Source: Smallanthus sonchifolius (taxonomy: Eukaryota > Streptophyta > Magnoliopsida > Asterales > Asteraceae). From it: a DNA stretch of 64,000 nt. Positions 19,726 to 32,406 of this stretch are shown here, one piece after another. The notes beneath the pieces were generated by a model. That model ran no database searches. It worked only from the letters and a program-made list of their open reading frames with translations, and was not told where the DNA came from. The stretch covers positions 73,787,001 through 73,851,000 of the forward strand of contig CM042018.1 of the NCBI GenBank assembly GCA_023525975.1. The letters run 5' to 3'. A program made the position numbers and the translations under genes. Numbering within the stretch: position 1 is the first letter of the stretch; every line of letters begins with the position of its first letter.

Positions 19726-22700
19726 TTAGCTATAGGAAACAACATTATTAGTAAAAAGATGAGGGTACTTGAGCTTCATTTGGTCTTCTCGTTCCCAAGT
19801 GAACTCAGGACCACGCTTAGATTCCCAACGAACTTTAACGATAGGAATGCGACTTCGCTTGAGCTGCTTGACTTCACGATCCATAATTTCTACCGGTTTC
19901 TCAACGAAGTGCATCGTTTCATCAATGCGCACGTCGTCGAGCGATATATGGAGATTTTCATCGGCGAGACACTTCTTCAGATTAGATATATGAAATGTAG
20001 GATGCACATTGCCGAGAGATGGAGGTAACTCGAGCTTGTAAGCCACTTTCCCAATCCTTTCAAGGATTTTGAATGGACCAACATAACGAGGTGCTAACTT
20101 GCCTTTCTTTCCAAAACGGACCACACCCTTCCAAGGAGACACCTTAAGAAGAACAAGATCACCGACTTGGAATTCCAAGGGTTTTCGACGTTTGTCGGCA
20201 TAACTCTTTTGCCGGCTCCTCGCTACTCGAATATTGTCACGGATTTGAATAATCTTGTCGGATGTTTCTTGAATTAACTCGGGACCAGTGATTTGTGCTT
20301 CACCAATCTCACTCCAACAGATAGGAGAACGACACTTGCGACCATAGAGAGCTTCGAATGGAGCCATGTTGATACTTGTGTGGTAGCTATTGTTGTAAGA
20401 AAACTCAATAAGGGATAAATGCGAATCCCATTTGCCACCAAAATCGATTACACAAGCTCTAAGCATGTCTTCAAGAGTTTGGATTGTTCGCTCGGTTTGA
20501 CCATCAGTTTGCGGATGGTAAGCCGTGCTCAAATCCAATCGAGTACCAATAGCCTTTTGGAGAGATTGCCAAAATCGAGAGGTGAACCGAGCGTCTCTAT
20601 CGGATATTATGTTCAAGGGAACACCATGACGGCTCACAATTTCATCAATGTAAATTCGGGCTAATTTCTCCACTTTGAAGTCTTCACGAATAGGCAAGAA
20701 GTGGGCAGATTTGGTGAGTCGATCAATGATCACCCAAATACTATCATAACCACTCGAGGTGCGAGGGAGCTTGGTAATGAAATCCATAGCTAAATTCTCC
20801 CATTTCCACACGGGAATTTCTGGTTGTTCGAGTAAACCAGAAGGACGTTGATGTTCGGCTTTGACTTTGGAGCAAGTTAAGCATTTGGCCACATAAAGAG
20901 CAATGTCTTTCTTCATACCGGGCCACCAATAAAGTTGGCGAAGATCTTGGTACATTTTATCCGCACCAGGATGAATAGAATAACGAGTCTTATGAGCCTC
21001 GTTCATGAGAATTGCACGGAGATCATCGCGATCGGGAACCGAAATACGGTTCAAGTAATATAGTAAGCCATTGGGTTTTGATTCAAGAAGAAGTTCAACA
21101 CCACACGACATTTCTTCATACATGTTACCCTCGGTTACCGAGACGTGTTGAGCTTCTAAGATACGGGTTTGAATATCGGTTTGAACACGGGCACAATGAA
21201 GCATAACATGGTCCTTTCGACTCAGGGCATCGGCTACAACATTCGCTTTGCCGGGATGGTAACGAATCTCGCAGTCGTAGTCGTTAAGGAGTTCGACCCA
21301 ACGTCGTTGCCTCATATTGAGTTCTTTTTGGTTGAAGATATGTTGAAGACTTTTATGGTCGGTGAATACCACACATTTCGTGCCATATAGGTAATGTCTC
21401 CAAATCTTTAACGCGAATACGACCGCACCTAACTCGAGATCGTGCGTCGTATAATTCTTTTCATGAATTTTGAGTTGTCTTGATGCATAAGCGATTACTT
21501 TTCCTCGTTGCATGAGGACACAACCAAGACCTTGGTTAGAAGCATCACAATAGACAACTAAATCATCATTTCCATCGGGGAGAGTCAAAATGGGAGCATT
21601 GCACAACTTATGTTTAAGAGTTTGGAAAGCTTCTTCTTGTTTCGGTCCCCACTCATAAGTTTTACCCTTATGGGTCAAAGCGGTAAGAGGGACAACAATC
21701 TTTGAGAAGTTTGAGATGAAACGACGATAATAACCCGCAAGACCAAGAAATGAACGAACTTCGGTAGGAGTCTTCGGGGCATTCCAATTCTTAACCGTTT
21801 CAATCTTAGCAGGATCAACATGAATACCCTTGTCGTTGACGATGTGACCAAGAAATTGAACTTCTTTTCATTTGGAGAACTTGGCATATTGTTGTTCTTT
21901 CTTTAACAGGTCCAAAACCAATCTAAGGTGTTCTTCATGGTCGGCTTTAGTCTTGGAATAGATTAAGATATCGTCAATGAAAACGATCACGAATTTATCA
22001 AGGTACGGTTTGCACACATGGTTCATGAGATCCATGAAAACTGCGGGTGCATTGGTTAACCCGAAAGGCATAACCATGAACTCGTAATGACCATACCTTG
22101 TTCGAAAAGCAGTCTTAGGAATGTCATCTTCTTGAACACGGAGCTGATGATAACCAGATCGAAGATCAATCTTCGAGAAGCAAGTAGAACCTTGAAGTTG
22201 ATCAAAGAGATCATCGATTCTAGGCAAAGGATAACGATTCTTGATAGTAAGCTTGTTGAGTTCGTGGTAGTCAATACACATGCGAAATGATCCATCCTTC
22301 TTCTTAACAAATAAGACGGGTGCACCCCACGGTGAATGACTTGGGCGAATGAAACCTTTATCGGAGAGTTCTTGAAGTTGACTTGCGAGCTCTTGCATTT
22401 CGGAAGGTGCAAGACGATAAGGAGCTCTAGCAACGGGGTTAGCTCCGGGCATAAGATCAATACGGAACTCTACTTGACGAACAGGAGGAAGACCGGATAA
22501 ATCTTTAGGAAATACTTCGGGAAAATCCCTAATGATAGGAATGTCTTGAATACTCTTCTCCTTGACGTCCTTTTGAACAATATGAGCTAGGAAGGCGATG
22601 TACTTCTTTCGTAAGTACTTTTGAGCGGTAGTACAAGACATCAATTTAAGACCCTTGCAAGGCTTTTCACCAAAAACCCTTAAGGTTTCTCCCGATGGTA

Positions 22701-24261
22701 GCGGAATTCGAATACACTTTTCAAAGCAAATGACTTCGGCATGATGATTTGATAGCCAATCCATACCTATGATAATATCAAAGCTTCCTAGTGGCATTGG
22801 AACAAGGTTGATTGGGAATGCATGATCATTAAGTTCTAAAGAGCAATCATAGATAATAGACTCAATTGTAAGGGAGTCACCATTTGCTATTTCAACGGTG
22901 AAGGTTTTCTCTAATTGGGATCGTGTCTTTGCAAGTAAAGGCTCAAAATTTAGTGACACAAAACTTTTATCGGCACCGGTATCGAACAAAATGGAGGCAT
23001 ATTGACTATTAACAAGGAACGTACCATTAACCACGTCGTTGTTGGCTTGAGCTTCGTTGGCGTTTATGTTGAACGCACGCCCACGAGCACCACCTTGTCT
23101 AGCATTTGCAAGTCTTGGACATAGATTACGAAAATGGTTCGGGTCTCCACACTCATAGCAAGCACGCCTATTAGCAATGGCGGGAGCACCTTGATTAGCC
23201 ACTCGCGGGTTGGGTTGGTTCGGTGGATTGACTTGACCCTCAAAAGCTTTGGCCCTACAAATATTGATAGTGTGACCATATATCCCATAATGAGTGCAAA
23301 GGCGACATGGGATATTTTGAGGATGATGAAAATTGTAGGTGGCACAAAGAGGATAAATGCCAACATATGGCTTTTTAGCCGGTGCTTGAACTACGGGTGC
23401 AACTTGATTAACGGGCACCGCAGGAGTAACCACAGCAAAGTTTCTAACCTTCCTCTTTTTGTTATTGCGAGAGGGTTCAGTTGTGGCTTCTTTGTTGTGG
23501 GCAGGAGGGGTTACGGTTTCAGCAACTTTCTTAGAACCCTTTTTGGTAAGAGTTCCAGCTTTAACATGATTATCAGTTAAGGTAGCAGACAGGCGGATGG
23601 CATCCTCCAAAGTAGCAGGATTTCTACCTAAGACAGTATCTTGAATTTGTCTTGGTAGCCCACCAATATACTTTTCGATACAACGGGCTAAAGGAGTGAC
23701 CATGTGGGGCACTAGAAGACTCAACTCATGGAACCGAGTTGTATATGCTAAGCTTTCCCCACTATCTTGGGCAAGATCCCAAAATTCAGCTTCTAACTTT
23801 TTTACTTCATTTCGAGGACAGAACTCCTCGGTCATAAGCCTTTTGACCTCATCCCAAGGTAAGGCCATAGCTATGTCAACACCCCTATTCCTTTTCTCCC
23901 CATTCCACCATGTAAGTGCCCGTTTTTGTAGGACACTTGTAGCATGACGAACACGGAGGTTGTCGGGACAGTCACTATTGAGAAAGGTATTCTCAATGCT
24001 TTCAAACCATTGAAGGAGTCCAGTAGCTCCTTCGGTACCATAGAACTTTAGGGGATTGCACGAATTGAAGTGCTTGAAGGTGCATTGAGATGGATTGTTT
24101 CCACCATTTCCACCATTACCACCATTATTACCACTATTGCTTCCATTTCCACCATTGCCATTTGTGACACCATTGGCTTGGGTGAGTTGTGTCACTAATT
24201 GGGTGAGAATAGCAGCAATGTCGGTGTTGGCGTTGGCGGCGGGAGCACGACGAGGAGGCAT
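19726..24261 (-). pseudogene. Element F gag-pol polyprotein with one in-frame stop (1,511 codons)
   Basis: One continuous frame from ATG at 24261, broken only by a TGA at 21868. Residues 1-60 are Asn/Gly-rich; gag core about 60-235 (LTWWNGEKRNRG, FCPRNEVKKLEAEF); zinc knuckle CYECGDPNHFRNLC at 368-381, preceded by a degenerate one; aspartic protease DTGA at 427-430; reverse transcriptase about 585-797 with FSKIDLRSGYHQ and the active-site FIDD at 761-764. After the stop come the RT connection, RNase H (YCDASNQG, THDLELGAVVFALK, FTDHKSLQH), integrase (HHCC finger ending CLTCSKVKAEH, then MDFITKLP, SDRDARFTSRFW, DGQTERTIQ carrying the D, D and E) and a chromodomain-like tail (VKVRWESKRGPEFTWERE). 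At the stop, a few residues usually found between the RT thumb and VQFLGH are missing, so a small deletion made it. Confidence 0.93.
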
Positions 24262-24957
24262 TCTACAGATTTTTACAAGACAAGAAAGATTGTAAGAACT
24301 TATGAGAATTGCTAGGATTTAATAGAATGAGAAAACCAAATAAAAGATAGATATTCATAGTTTGGATTGTACTCAAAAGTGATAAAATCACTTGGATACT
24401 AAGGCACATTAAGGTTAATTTAAACTTATATAATTTTCAAGGAGACATGCTTTAGCCTATAGGTAAACACTCATCTCGAGAATTCCCAGGAAAGCATACG
24501 GGTCCCTCGGTTGATTGGGATTTATGCGAAATGCTTTCCTAGACAGAAAACCCAAAATACAGGTGTCACCCTTCCAGATTGCACGTGTCCTCAAATAATT
24601 TAACAAGTTTAAAAACCTTAACGAAGAAAATAAAAAAAAATTTAAAGATTTTTGCTTCAAGAAATTTTTTTTTTCCACATGCTTAGAAAGAATAAAGATA
24701 GAAAAGAAGGTAGAAATATCATGGGATTTTAGGATATAGGAAAGGTATTATTTAAGAAGATCCTAATAAGTCATGAATTTCTAACAAGTAAGGTACCAAA
24801 TATAATAAACAATTTATCATGGTAAGCATGTAGCACATAGCATGTAACACATAGCACAAAATCATGAAGCATAGTATAAGTGGGTGTCCTAAAGTTATAG
24901 TCTAGGTCAAGATGTCTAATAACCAAAATCCCTATAACCAAGGCTATGATACCAATC
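24262..24957 (-). other. Element F leader with primer-binding site
   Basis: Untranslated leader between the right LTR and gag. On the minus strand it opens ATTGGTATCATAGCCTTGG (primer-binding site complement of 24943-24954), then GGTTATTAGACATCTTGACC, and near gag CTTTCCTGGGAATT. Each of these blocks is closely matched in the leader of element C, so the two families probably share packaging and priming signals. A T-rich run is at 24661-24675. No ORF. Confidence 0.8.
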
Positions 24958-27373
24958 TGTCACACCCCGACCGATGGCGGAATCATCGGGGCGGGACATG
25001 TAAGACTGTTCATAGCACAAGGTTGACTAAATTGAAGTATATTAAAGTCAAATTTCCATTACAAATAATCCAAGTACAAACCAAATCCAAACAAGAAAAT
25101 AAAACAACTCATAAACTTCTTGATTTAATATTGCTAAGTCCAAATCCTATATTGAGCACGTCTTGAATCATTCTCACATATTAGGGCCTGAAACATGAAT
25201 AAAATAAAGTCAACTAAAAAGTTGGTGAGTATAACACAGTTGTATATAGATAGCATATAGTTGTAAAACAAATCCTTTACAAGACATGAAAAATAAGGCA
25301 TTTATGGGGAGCTGCTATTGTGTAATCAAGTACAATCAAACCTTAGTAACTAGTATGCAAATTGTGTTGTCGGTATCAATCACCTCCACTTGGGTGGGTT
25401 TGTCAGACTCAATAGATCTATCATTGAAAACCGTCGGCTTGTATAGTTAATGATTGCACATAGTTTTCACAAAGACTAGCACAACTAGCACTCGGGCACA
25501 AAGCTCAAATTTTGCACACATGTATGTATGTAGGATATTGCACTTGTGTTGTTTGTATAAATGTAGTTGTGAAATGTGTAATGTGTATAAAGTTCATGTT
25601 CCACCCCAAAAGTGTAAAAGCGTAAAAGAGGGTTGTGAATACTCACTTGATATGAAGATGTAGCTAACACAGATTATAGATAGCAATTATGATCCTTGGA
25701 ATGCACAATTTAACCTATCGAGTAATGTGTATAGAATCAAATAGATGTACAAAGTTTAGGTCTAAAGTGAAAGTTGAATTTGTATATATAAAACTATTGC
25801 TTTGTATAAAATATATAGAGTTTGAAGTAAAATATGTTTGAAATAATTTGATTAGGTTTGAATTGAATAAATAAATAAATATATAATTATAGTTTATGAA
25901 ATAATGTAAATATTAATTGTAATTAAGTATAAATAAATAAATGATTTTGATTTAAAATGTAAATTAAATAACTAATCATTATTTATAAATTTTGTAACTT
26001 AATTATTTAAAACATCATTTAATTAAATATAAAATTAATTTTTATAAACTTTTAAATAAATTATATTTATGCCAAGATTAAACTTTTAATCCATTTTTAA
26101 ATACAGAATACATATTTTTATAAAATCTGAAACGTTTCCTGGTTAAATATAAAAATTATAATTCTACTAAAATAATCTGAGTCTAGCACGACCGTGCCTC
26201 GGAAGGGCACGATCGTGCTCAAGCCACGGGCGCGACCACGCTAGTCGGGGCGCGACCGGGTTGATCAACAGGAGCACAATCTAGACAAGTTTGACAGGCA
26301 CGACCGTGCCTTGGCCCGGCACGGTCGTGTCTATGATCTTTAGACACAACAGGGACTAGCCCAGAGGGCATGACAAGGTCTGGACAGGAGGACACGACCG
26401 CACTGCTAATCGGCACGACCGCGCTAAATGAGGCACGGCCGCGCTAGATGATTAGCGCGACCGTGTCTATTCCAAGTCAGACACGAATTGACAATTTCTT
26501 GTATTTATAACGATGGAATTGATAGGGCTTTCGATTAAAGAGATATTACGAGTCTAATAATATAAATTAATTGCATGAACATCGTGTTTAAGAGTGGAAT
26601 CGATTAAATCCTTTTTATTTAAAATAACAATTCTGATTCGAACGATTTCTGTAATGAAAGCCCAGATTAATAGGGGGTTTTGATGATGATACTGAAACGA
26701 ATGATATGGAGAGTATACTTACCTAAAACAGGAAGGAATTGGTAACGATCGGTAGAAGAGAGTCCAGAGTCTTGGAGAGATCCGGGAGATGCGTAATCCT
26801 TTCTTGATCGGGGGAATTTGCGTCTCAGAATAGGATTCGAGTTTGGCTTGAATTGTTTGAGAGAGAATTCGAGATTGATGGTATGAAACTGAGGTGTTGA
26901 ATAATTGAGAATGGTATAACTCACGTTAATGGAAGAAGAAACGTAATCGGATTTGAATTTCGAATGATTGAGCGTTTTGAAATCACATTTACGTTTCGAC
27001 TTTTACGCAGGCGCGACCGTGCCAAAATAGGCGCGACCGTGCCTAGGCACCGGGCGCGATCGTTCCAAAGCAGGTCGCGCGACCGTGCCAAAGCACCTGG
27101 CGCGACCGTGCTAGGACGAAGCACGACCGTGCTAGACTAGGGTTTGATGACATTTTTCAATTTTAGTCCTTGACTTTTCAGATTTGATAAGTTTGAATAA
27201 AATAGTTTCTTGTATAGCGTTTAAATGTATATAACCGAGTAACACTTGCGAATTTGTATAGAATTATTGCATTAAATTTACGGCGAGAAAATAATGAGAC
27301 ATTGCACGAGTATAGAACTTGAAATTGCATTACATTGAATTGAAATAGGAATACTAAAATCAGAAATGTTACA
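24958..27373 (-). repeat. 5' LTR of element F
   Basis: 2,416 bp, TGTCACACCCCG...GAAATGTTACA. It has the same features as the left copy: palindrome clusters at 26184-26470 and 27009-27135, intron-like interval 25188-25646, TATA candidates at about 25782-25795 and 26501-26510. It lacks the 62-bp segment at the U3 end. Confidence 0.93.
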
Positions 27374-27683
27374 TTGGTTGCTGTCGATGGTGAGCTATCC
27401 GCTGCAAACTTGGTTGCTGCGGATAGTGAATTCTTTCAGCAGCAGATTTGGGTGCTGCTGACTGTTGTATTCATTCCGCAGCAAAAAGGTTGCTGCTGAC
27501 CGCCTTAAAGCTGTCCGTAGGAAACTTGTTCCTGCTGATAACTTAAAGCGATCAGTGGCAAAGGCTTTGCTGCTGATGAGTAAATCTGTCAGCAGTGAAA
27601 AAAGTGCTGCTGACTATAACCTTTTATTAAGAAAAAAAACATAGACATATTTACAAGGAAAGATAAAAAAATAGAGACATGTC
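27374..27683 (-). repeat. Element E spacer with inverted-repeat cluster (right of F)
   Basis: TSD TTGGT is followed by about 230 bp dense in GTTGCTGC, CCGCTGC, TCAGCAGCAG, GTGCTGCTGAC and CCGCAGCAAAA motifs in both orientations, then the end of pol. With 16893-17210 it forms E's pol-accessory spacer. In element D the equivalent spacer also carries that element's own palindrome cluster. Confidence 0.8.
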
Positions 27684-29697
27684 TTATTCAAAGTTCATCA
27701 TGCCAATTGATTCAACTAGATATCGAAATCTTGCTTCATCAAAAGGTTTAGTGAACAGATCAGCATATTGCTCATTTGTGTGAACCTTGGATAGGACAAT
27801 TCTCTTTTTCTCAGCTTGATCCCTGATAAAGTGATACCTGATGTCGATGTGCTTAGTCTTGGAATGCTACACTGGATTATTCATGATAGAGATAGCACTC
27901 ATGTTGTCAATGTGAATTGGAGTTTGCATGAAGGTCATTCCATAGTCAAGCATTTGATTTTGGATCCAGATGACCTGTGCACAGCAGCTTGAAGCTGCAA
28001 TGTATTCTGCTTCAGTTGTTGAAGTAGAGAGACATGTTTGCTTTTTGCATTGCCATGAGATGAGCCTTCCTCCAAGAAATTGACATCCCCCAGATGTGGA
28101 CTTTTTATCCAAGTTACAACCCCCATAGTCACTGTCAGTGTAGGCATAGAGATTGACATTTCCATTCTTTGGATACCATAGCCCATGTTTTGGAGCTCCC
28201 TTTAGGTATCTAACCTTTTGACAGCTTGAAGATGAGACACTTTTGGAGCTGCTTGAAATCTTGCGCAGAGACAAACTGCAAACATGATATCTGGTCTTGA
28301 GGCAGTGAGATACATGAGAGACCCTATCATTGGTCGGTACTAATGTTGATCAGTGTCTTGTCCTTCTTTATCCGGAGATAATTGATGGTGCACTTGCATA
28401 GGAGTTCTTGCAGCAGAGCAGTCAGCCATTTTGAACCTCTCCAAGATGCTTTTGACATACATGGATTGACTTATGAAGATTCCATTTGGTACTTGTTTGA
28501 CTTGAAGTCCTAAAAAGAAATTTAGTTCACCCATTGAACTCATTTCAAATTTGGAATGCATCAGAACTTCAAAGTCTTTGCAGAGCTTCTTTCTTGTAGA
28601 TCCAAAGATAATTTCATCAACATAAATCTGGACCAACAAAATTTCTCCCCCTTCATCTTTGATGAAAAGTGTCTGATCAATGGCCCCCTTCTGAAGTTGT
28701 TGCTAAGTAGATATCCAGATAAAGTTTCATACCAGGCTCTTGGGGCTTGGTGTAAGCCATAGAGAGCTTTGTCCAGTTTTAAGACCTTATTTGGATGTGC
28801 AGGATCCACAAAGCCTGGAGGCTGTTTGACATAGACCTCTTCGCCAATCTTGCCATACAAAAAGGCACTCTTCACATCCATTTGATAGACCATAAAGTTC
28901 TTGGATGCTGCATATGCCAGAAAGATTCTGATGGCTTCCAGACGGGCAACAGGAGCAAAGACTTCATCATAGTCAATGCCTTCTTCTTGAGTGTAACCTT
29001 GAGCTACCAGTCTGGCTTTGTTCTTGACCACGATGCCCCTTTCATCTTGCTTGTTTCTGAAGACCCATCTTGTTCCAATGGCTGTTTGACCAGGTAGAAG
29101 ATCAACAAGCTTCCAAACATCTTGTCTTTTGAATTGCAACAATTATTCCTGCATTGCTTCAATCCAGCTGTTGTGCTTGAGAGCTTCATCAATCTTCTTG
29201 GGTTCCACCTGAGATAGAAAGCAAGAGAACAAACAAATGTTGGCTTCATGAGATTTACTTCTTGTCTGGATACCTGTGTGGACTTGGCCAATGATGTTTT
29301 CCAGAGGATGCTCTTTGTTTATTCTCTGTGCTGGTATCACATCCAACCGTATTCCCTCTTCAAGATTACTTTGGTTTAGATCAGGATTGTGTTCAGTTGT
29401 GAGGAGAGGAGCTTGGAGGTTCTGATCATTGTGTTCCACATTGTCAGCAGTATTAGCATCAGAGGCCTCTTCAGCATGGATTGAGGAGGCTTCATTAAAG
29501 ATTTCTTGGTCAGAGAGATTGCTGCTTGTGGTGTTGGAAGTACCGGCTTCACCTGTACTGGCTTCAATAGCTTCTGCCACTGATGGAGGATCAATGGATG
29601 GCCTTTTCATCCTGATGTAGGGACTGGGAAAATCCAGTCTGTAGTCAGAAGAGGAGGTTGAGGCAGAAGATGTTGATTTTGAAGAAGAAAACTCCAT
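27684..29697 (-). pseudogene. Element E pol, reverse transcriptase and RNase H
   Basis: Same frame as the integrase upstream after a stop at 29788. A Ser/Asp-rich linker (29143-29697) ends at a TAA. RT then begins WKLVDLLPGQTAIGTRWVFR, with GIDYDEVFAPVARLEAIR and QMDVKSAFLYGKIGEEVYV. A frameshift at about 28640 precedes IYVDEIIFGST, where the active site normally reads YVDD; the second Asp is Glu. A stop at 28340 and another shift at about 28215 follow. RNase H reads YTDSDYGGCNLDKKSTSGG, STTEAEYIAASSC and, after a stop at 27867, HSKTKHIDIRYHFIRD to the end near 27684. The gene is inactive. Confidence 0.9.
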
Positions 29698-29787
29698 ATT
29701 TGAGAATATGAGAGGCTCAAATATCTGGGTGAAGGAGTCTATATCAAAGAGCCAGTTAGGACCTTTGCCTTGTTCACAGACAACGTG

Positions 29788-31101
29788 TTACCTGCATTCC
29801 ACATTAGCAGATTCTTCCACAATCTGAGTCCTAGAATTGAACACTCGGTAGGCCTTTGATTGAGAGGAGTAACCCACAAAGTAACCTTCATCAGACTTTG
29901 CACCGAATTTAGGAAGAACTCCATGTGTGATGAGGATGGTACATGGACATCCAAAGGGCTTCAGGAAGCCAATGTAGGGAACTCTTTTGAGCCATAGTTC
30001 ATAGGGTGTTTTCTGGAGAGGCTTAACAATAAGGACTCTATTCTGCACATAACAAGCTATGCTTACTGCTTCCGCCCAGAAAGTAAGGGGCAGCTTTGAG
30101 TCAGCAAGCATAGATCTTGCTGATTCAATCAGAGTCCTATTTCTTCTTTCAGCAACCCCATTTTGTTGAGGGGTTCTTGGAGCACTGTATTGTCTTTCAA
30201 TGTCCTTGCTCTCACAGAAACTGTTCAAAGTGTGATTTTTGAACTCTGTTCCCTGATCACACCTTATGATCTTTACCTTCAGATTGCTTTGATTCTCTAC
30301 CCTAAGAATATAGGATTTGAGAATCTCAGCAGTTTCATATTTTGTTCTTAGGAAGAATACCCATGAGAATCTGGAGAAGTCATCAGTTATCACCAGATAG
30401 TAGGACTTTTTGCCCATTGACATGACATTCGTAGGACCAAAGAGATCCATATGCAGTAGCTGGAGAGGGGTGTCATTTGTGTTCAATGTCTTGGGCTTGT
30501 GGGAACTCTTGTGTTGTTTTCCCTTCAAGCAGGCAATGCAGTGATCGTCTAGCTGGAATTCTTTGTCAGGAAGCCCTCTAACAAGATTGTCCTTCACTAA
30601 TTTATTGATTGTTTTGATGTTAACATGGCTTAACCTCCTGTGCCAGAGAGCGGATTCATCAACTGATGCCTTTGATAGAAAACATGAAACACTACCAGAT
30701 GGAGTGACTTCATTCATGTCAAGCACATATAAGTTGTCCTTTCTATGAGCAGTTAGGAGAATCTTCTCTGGAGGGAGTTTAGATAGGCCAGGAGCTAACA
30801 CGAAACATTCTTTGTCAGTGAAGAGCATCCAATGCTTTTGATCACATACTTGGGAAACACTCATGAGATTGAAGTCAAGTTCTTTAACATAGTTGACTCT
30901 TTCAATACTCATCCTTTCATTGGACACAGTTCCTTGTCCAGTGATAGATCCACCCTTTGAGTCACTCCCAAAGGCAACATATCCTCCATTGAAATGTCTG
31001 AAGTTAGAGAGGATGGACCTGTTGCATGTCATGTGCCTGGAACAGCCGCTATCTACCACCCAAGTATTGTGTTTATTGCCTGGCTGTCCCTGCACAAGGG
31101 A
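29788..31101 (-). pseudogene. Element E pol, protease and integrase
   Basis: An open frame of 435 codons on the minus strand begins just after an acceptor-like TTGTGCAG|GGACAGCC. The protease core is WVVDSGCSRHM near its start. Then come the pre-integrase zinc finger (LWHRRLSHVN ... CIACLKGKQH) and the integrase core with LHMDLFGP, CDQGTEFKN and PQQNGVAERRNRTL carrying D, D and E. It ends in a TAA at 29788 with the frame continuing. Gag ends at 31107 in the other frame, with only about 6 bp between the stop and the start of this open frame. How pol was expressed is discussed in the findings. Confidence 0.9.
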
Positions 31102-31106
31102 GATAT

Positions 31107-32390
31107 CTAATTAGTGGGAGGAACATTGTAGCATGCAGCATTGTAGAAAATCGTTGCTAATTTGCCATTGTCAGCATGCTTGCAGTCAATGGAACCAATA
31201 GTTATGCTTGGAGATTGTTTGGCCTTCCATTGCTGTGTTGGTGGTTTTCTAGCTTTCTTTACATTGTCGGCAGAAGATGTTGTTGCTGACAATTCTGGCT
31301 TATCCGCAGCCGATTTTGCTGCTGGAGCAGTAGCAGTTTTTGCTGCTGGAAGCTTTATTTTGGATTTTGCTTTGTCAACAGCAGATACTTTTGCTGCTGA
31401 TGCCGTTGTTTTTGATTTTGCTTTGTCAGCAGCAGAGACTTTTGCTACTGAAGGCTTTGCCTTTGGTTTCCTTGACTTTACTCTATCAGCAGCGATTTTG
31501 TTTGCTGCTAATGGGTTGAACACAGATGAACGATTTGCAATCTGGTTAAAAGGGTTGAACTTGCATGTTGCAGCAAAGTGGTTTGATTCCCCACATATGA
31601 TGCAAGTTTGTTGAGGTTTCTGCATCTTCACTCTTTGAGGGGATAGAGATTCTCTGAACTTTGTTGCCTTTGCATCATAGCTTCTCACCTGTTTGTTTCT
31701 GTTTGTTTTCTCAAAGGCATGCTGCTTTGAGTTTCTTTGGTGTTCACGGTAGTGAAAGCAGGTGCTGGCAGTGTGATTGTATTTGCCACACACAAAGCAG
31801 GATAGTGCTATCTTGTCCCTGTGAAAGTGCACATAGTCCTTTCTTTGAAACAAATCTTTGAAGTTCCAGGGATGAGCTTTGTTATGTTCAAAAGTGGCTT
31901 CTTCTAGTGTCTTTTGAACATATGGACCTTTTTCTCCAGGTGCATGAAAAATATCAAACACCTTTGGCTTTGACTAAGACTTGGGGTTGGTGAAACCTGA
32001 TGTCTCTCCCTTTTCAATGTTTAGCTTTCTTCCATTTTGAGGATAGCTAATCTTGATTTGTTTGAATGGGATGGGAGCTGAAATAGCTGGAGTAACAACA
32101 GGACATTCAGTTTTGTTCAGAACAGCTTCAGAGATAGGAGCAGATGGGACTGCACTAGTTTCACAGTGGTCTGAGTAGGTTGAATCAGGTTCTGAAGAGG
32201 TGGAGCAGTCTTCCACAAAACATGCATCCATTGAAGGATCAAGGTTTCGGTTTGCCGTGTCAAGATTTGCAGTATTGAAGCTTGGTTCGTGAATGGCAAC
32301 ATAGTCAGCAGGAGGAGGAACTGTCTTGTACTGGTCATTATGATATCCAAGTCCAGTTTTTACCTTTTCATGGACTTGAATATCTAACAA
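31107..32390 (-). pseudogene. Element E gag, C-terminal part with two zinc knuckles and Ala-rich linker
   Basis: This follows the coiled-coil end of gag after a frameshift. It has an in-frame stop at 31974. Two CCHC knuckles are visible, CFVCGKYNHTASTC and CIICGESNHFAATC, then a basic Ala/Lys/Ser-rich tract (SAADKAKSKTTASAAK and repeats). That tract is coded by TCAGCAGC/GCTGCTG motifs, the same as those in the element's LTR and spacer. The frame ends ACYNVPPTN-stop at 31107. Element D has a corresponding end (MAWVPISN-stop). Confidence 0.8.
31280..31520 (-). repeat. E inverted-repeat motif inside the coding region
   Basis: Plus-strand TTGCTGCTGA, TCCGCAGCC, TTTGCTGCTGG, TCAGCAGCAGAG and ATCAGCAGCG recur about every 40-60 bp within the gag frame and encode the repeated SAADKAKSK-type linker. 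The motif is the one clustered in E's LTR and spacer. Confidence 0.75.
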
Positions 32391-32406
32391 TCTTTAACTT
32401 TTTAGA

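Larger units (their letters stand above)
17211..27373 (-). mobile_element. Chromovirus F (Ty3/gypsy, Tekay/Del-like), nearly intact
   Basis: LTRs of 2,481 bp (17211-19691) and 2,416 bp (24958-27373) start TGTCACACCCCGACCG and end GAAATGTTACA, with the perfect TSD TTGGT on both sides. The length difference is mostly a 62-bp segment present only in the left LTR (about 19028-19090). I count about twenty substitutions by eye, so this is a recent insertion. The primer-binding site (GCTATGATACCA, 24943-24954) departs from the Met-tRNA complement by one base. The gag-pol frame has a single in-frame stop. It lies inside the inverted-repeat cluster of element E. Confidence 0.95.

Noticed and set aside
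24912..25166. ORF starting MSNNQNPYNQGYDTNL across the F leader and LTR
   Set aside because: It crosses the primer-binding site and LTR border on the strand opposite to the element's genes.
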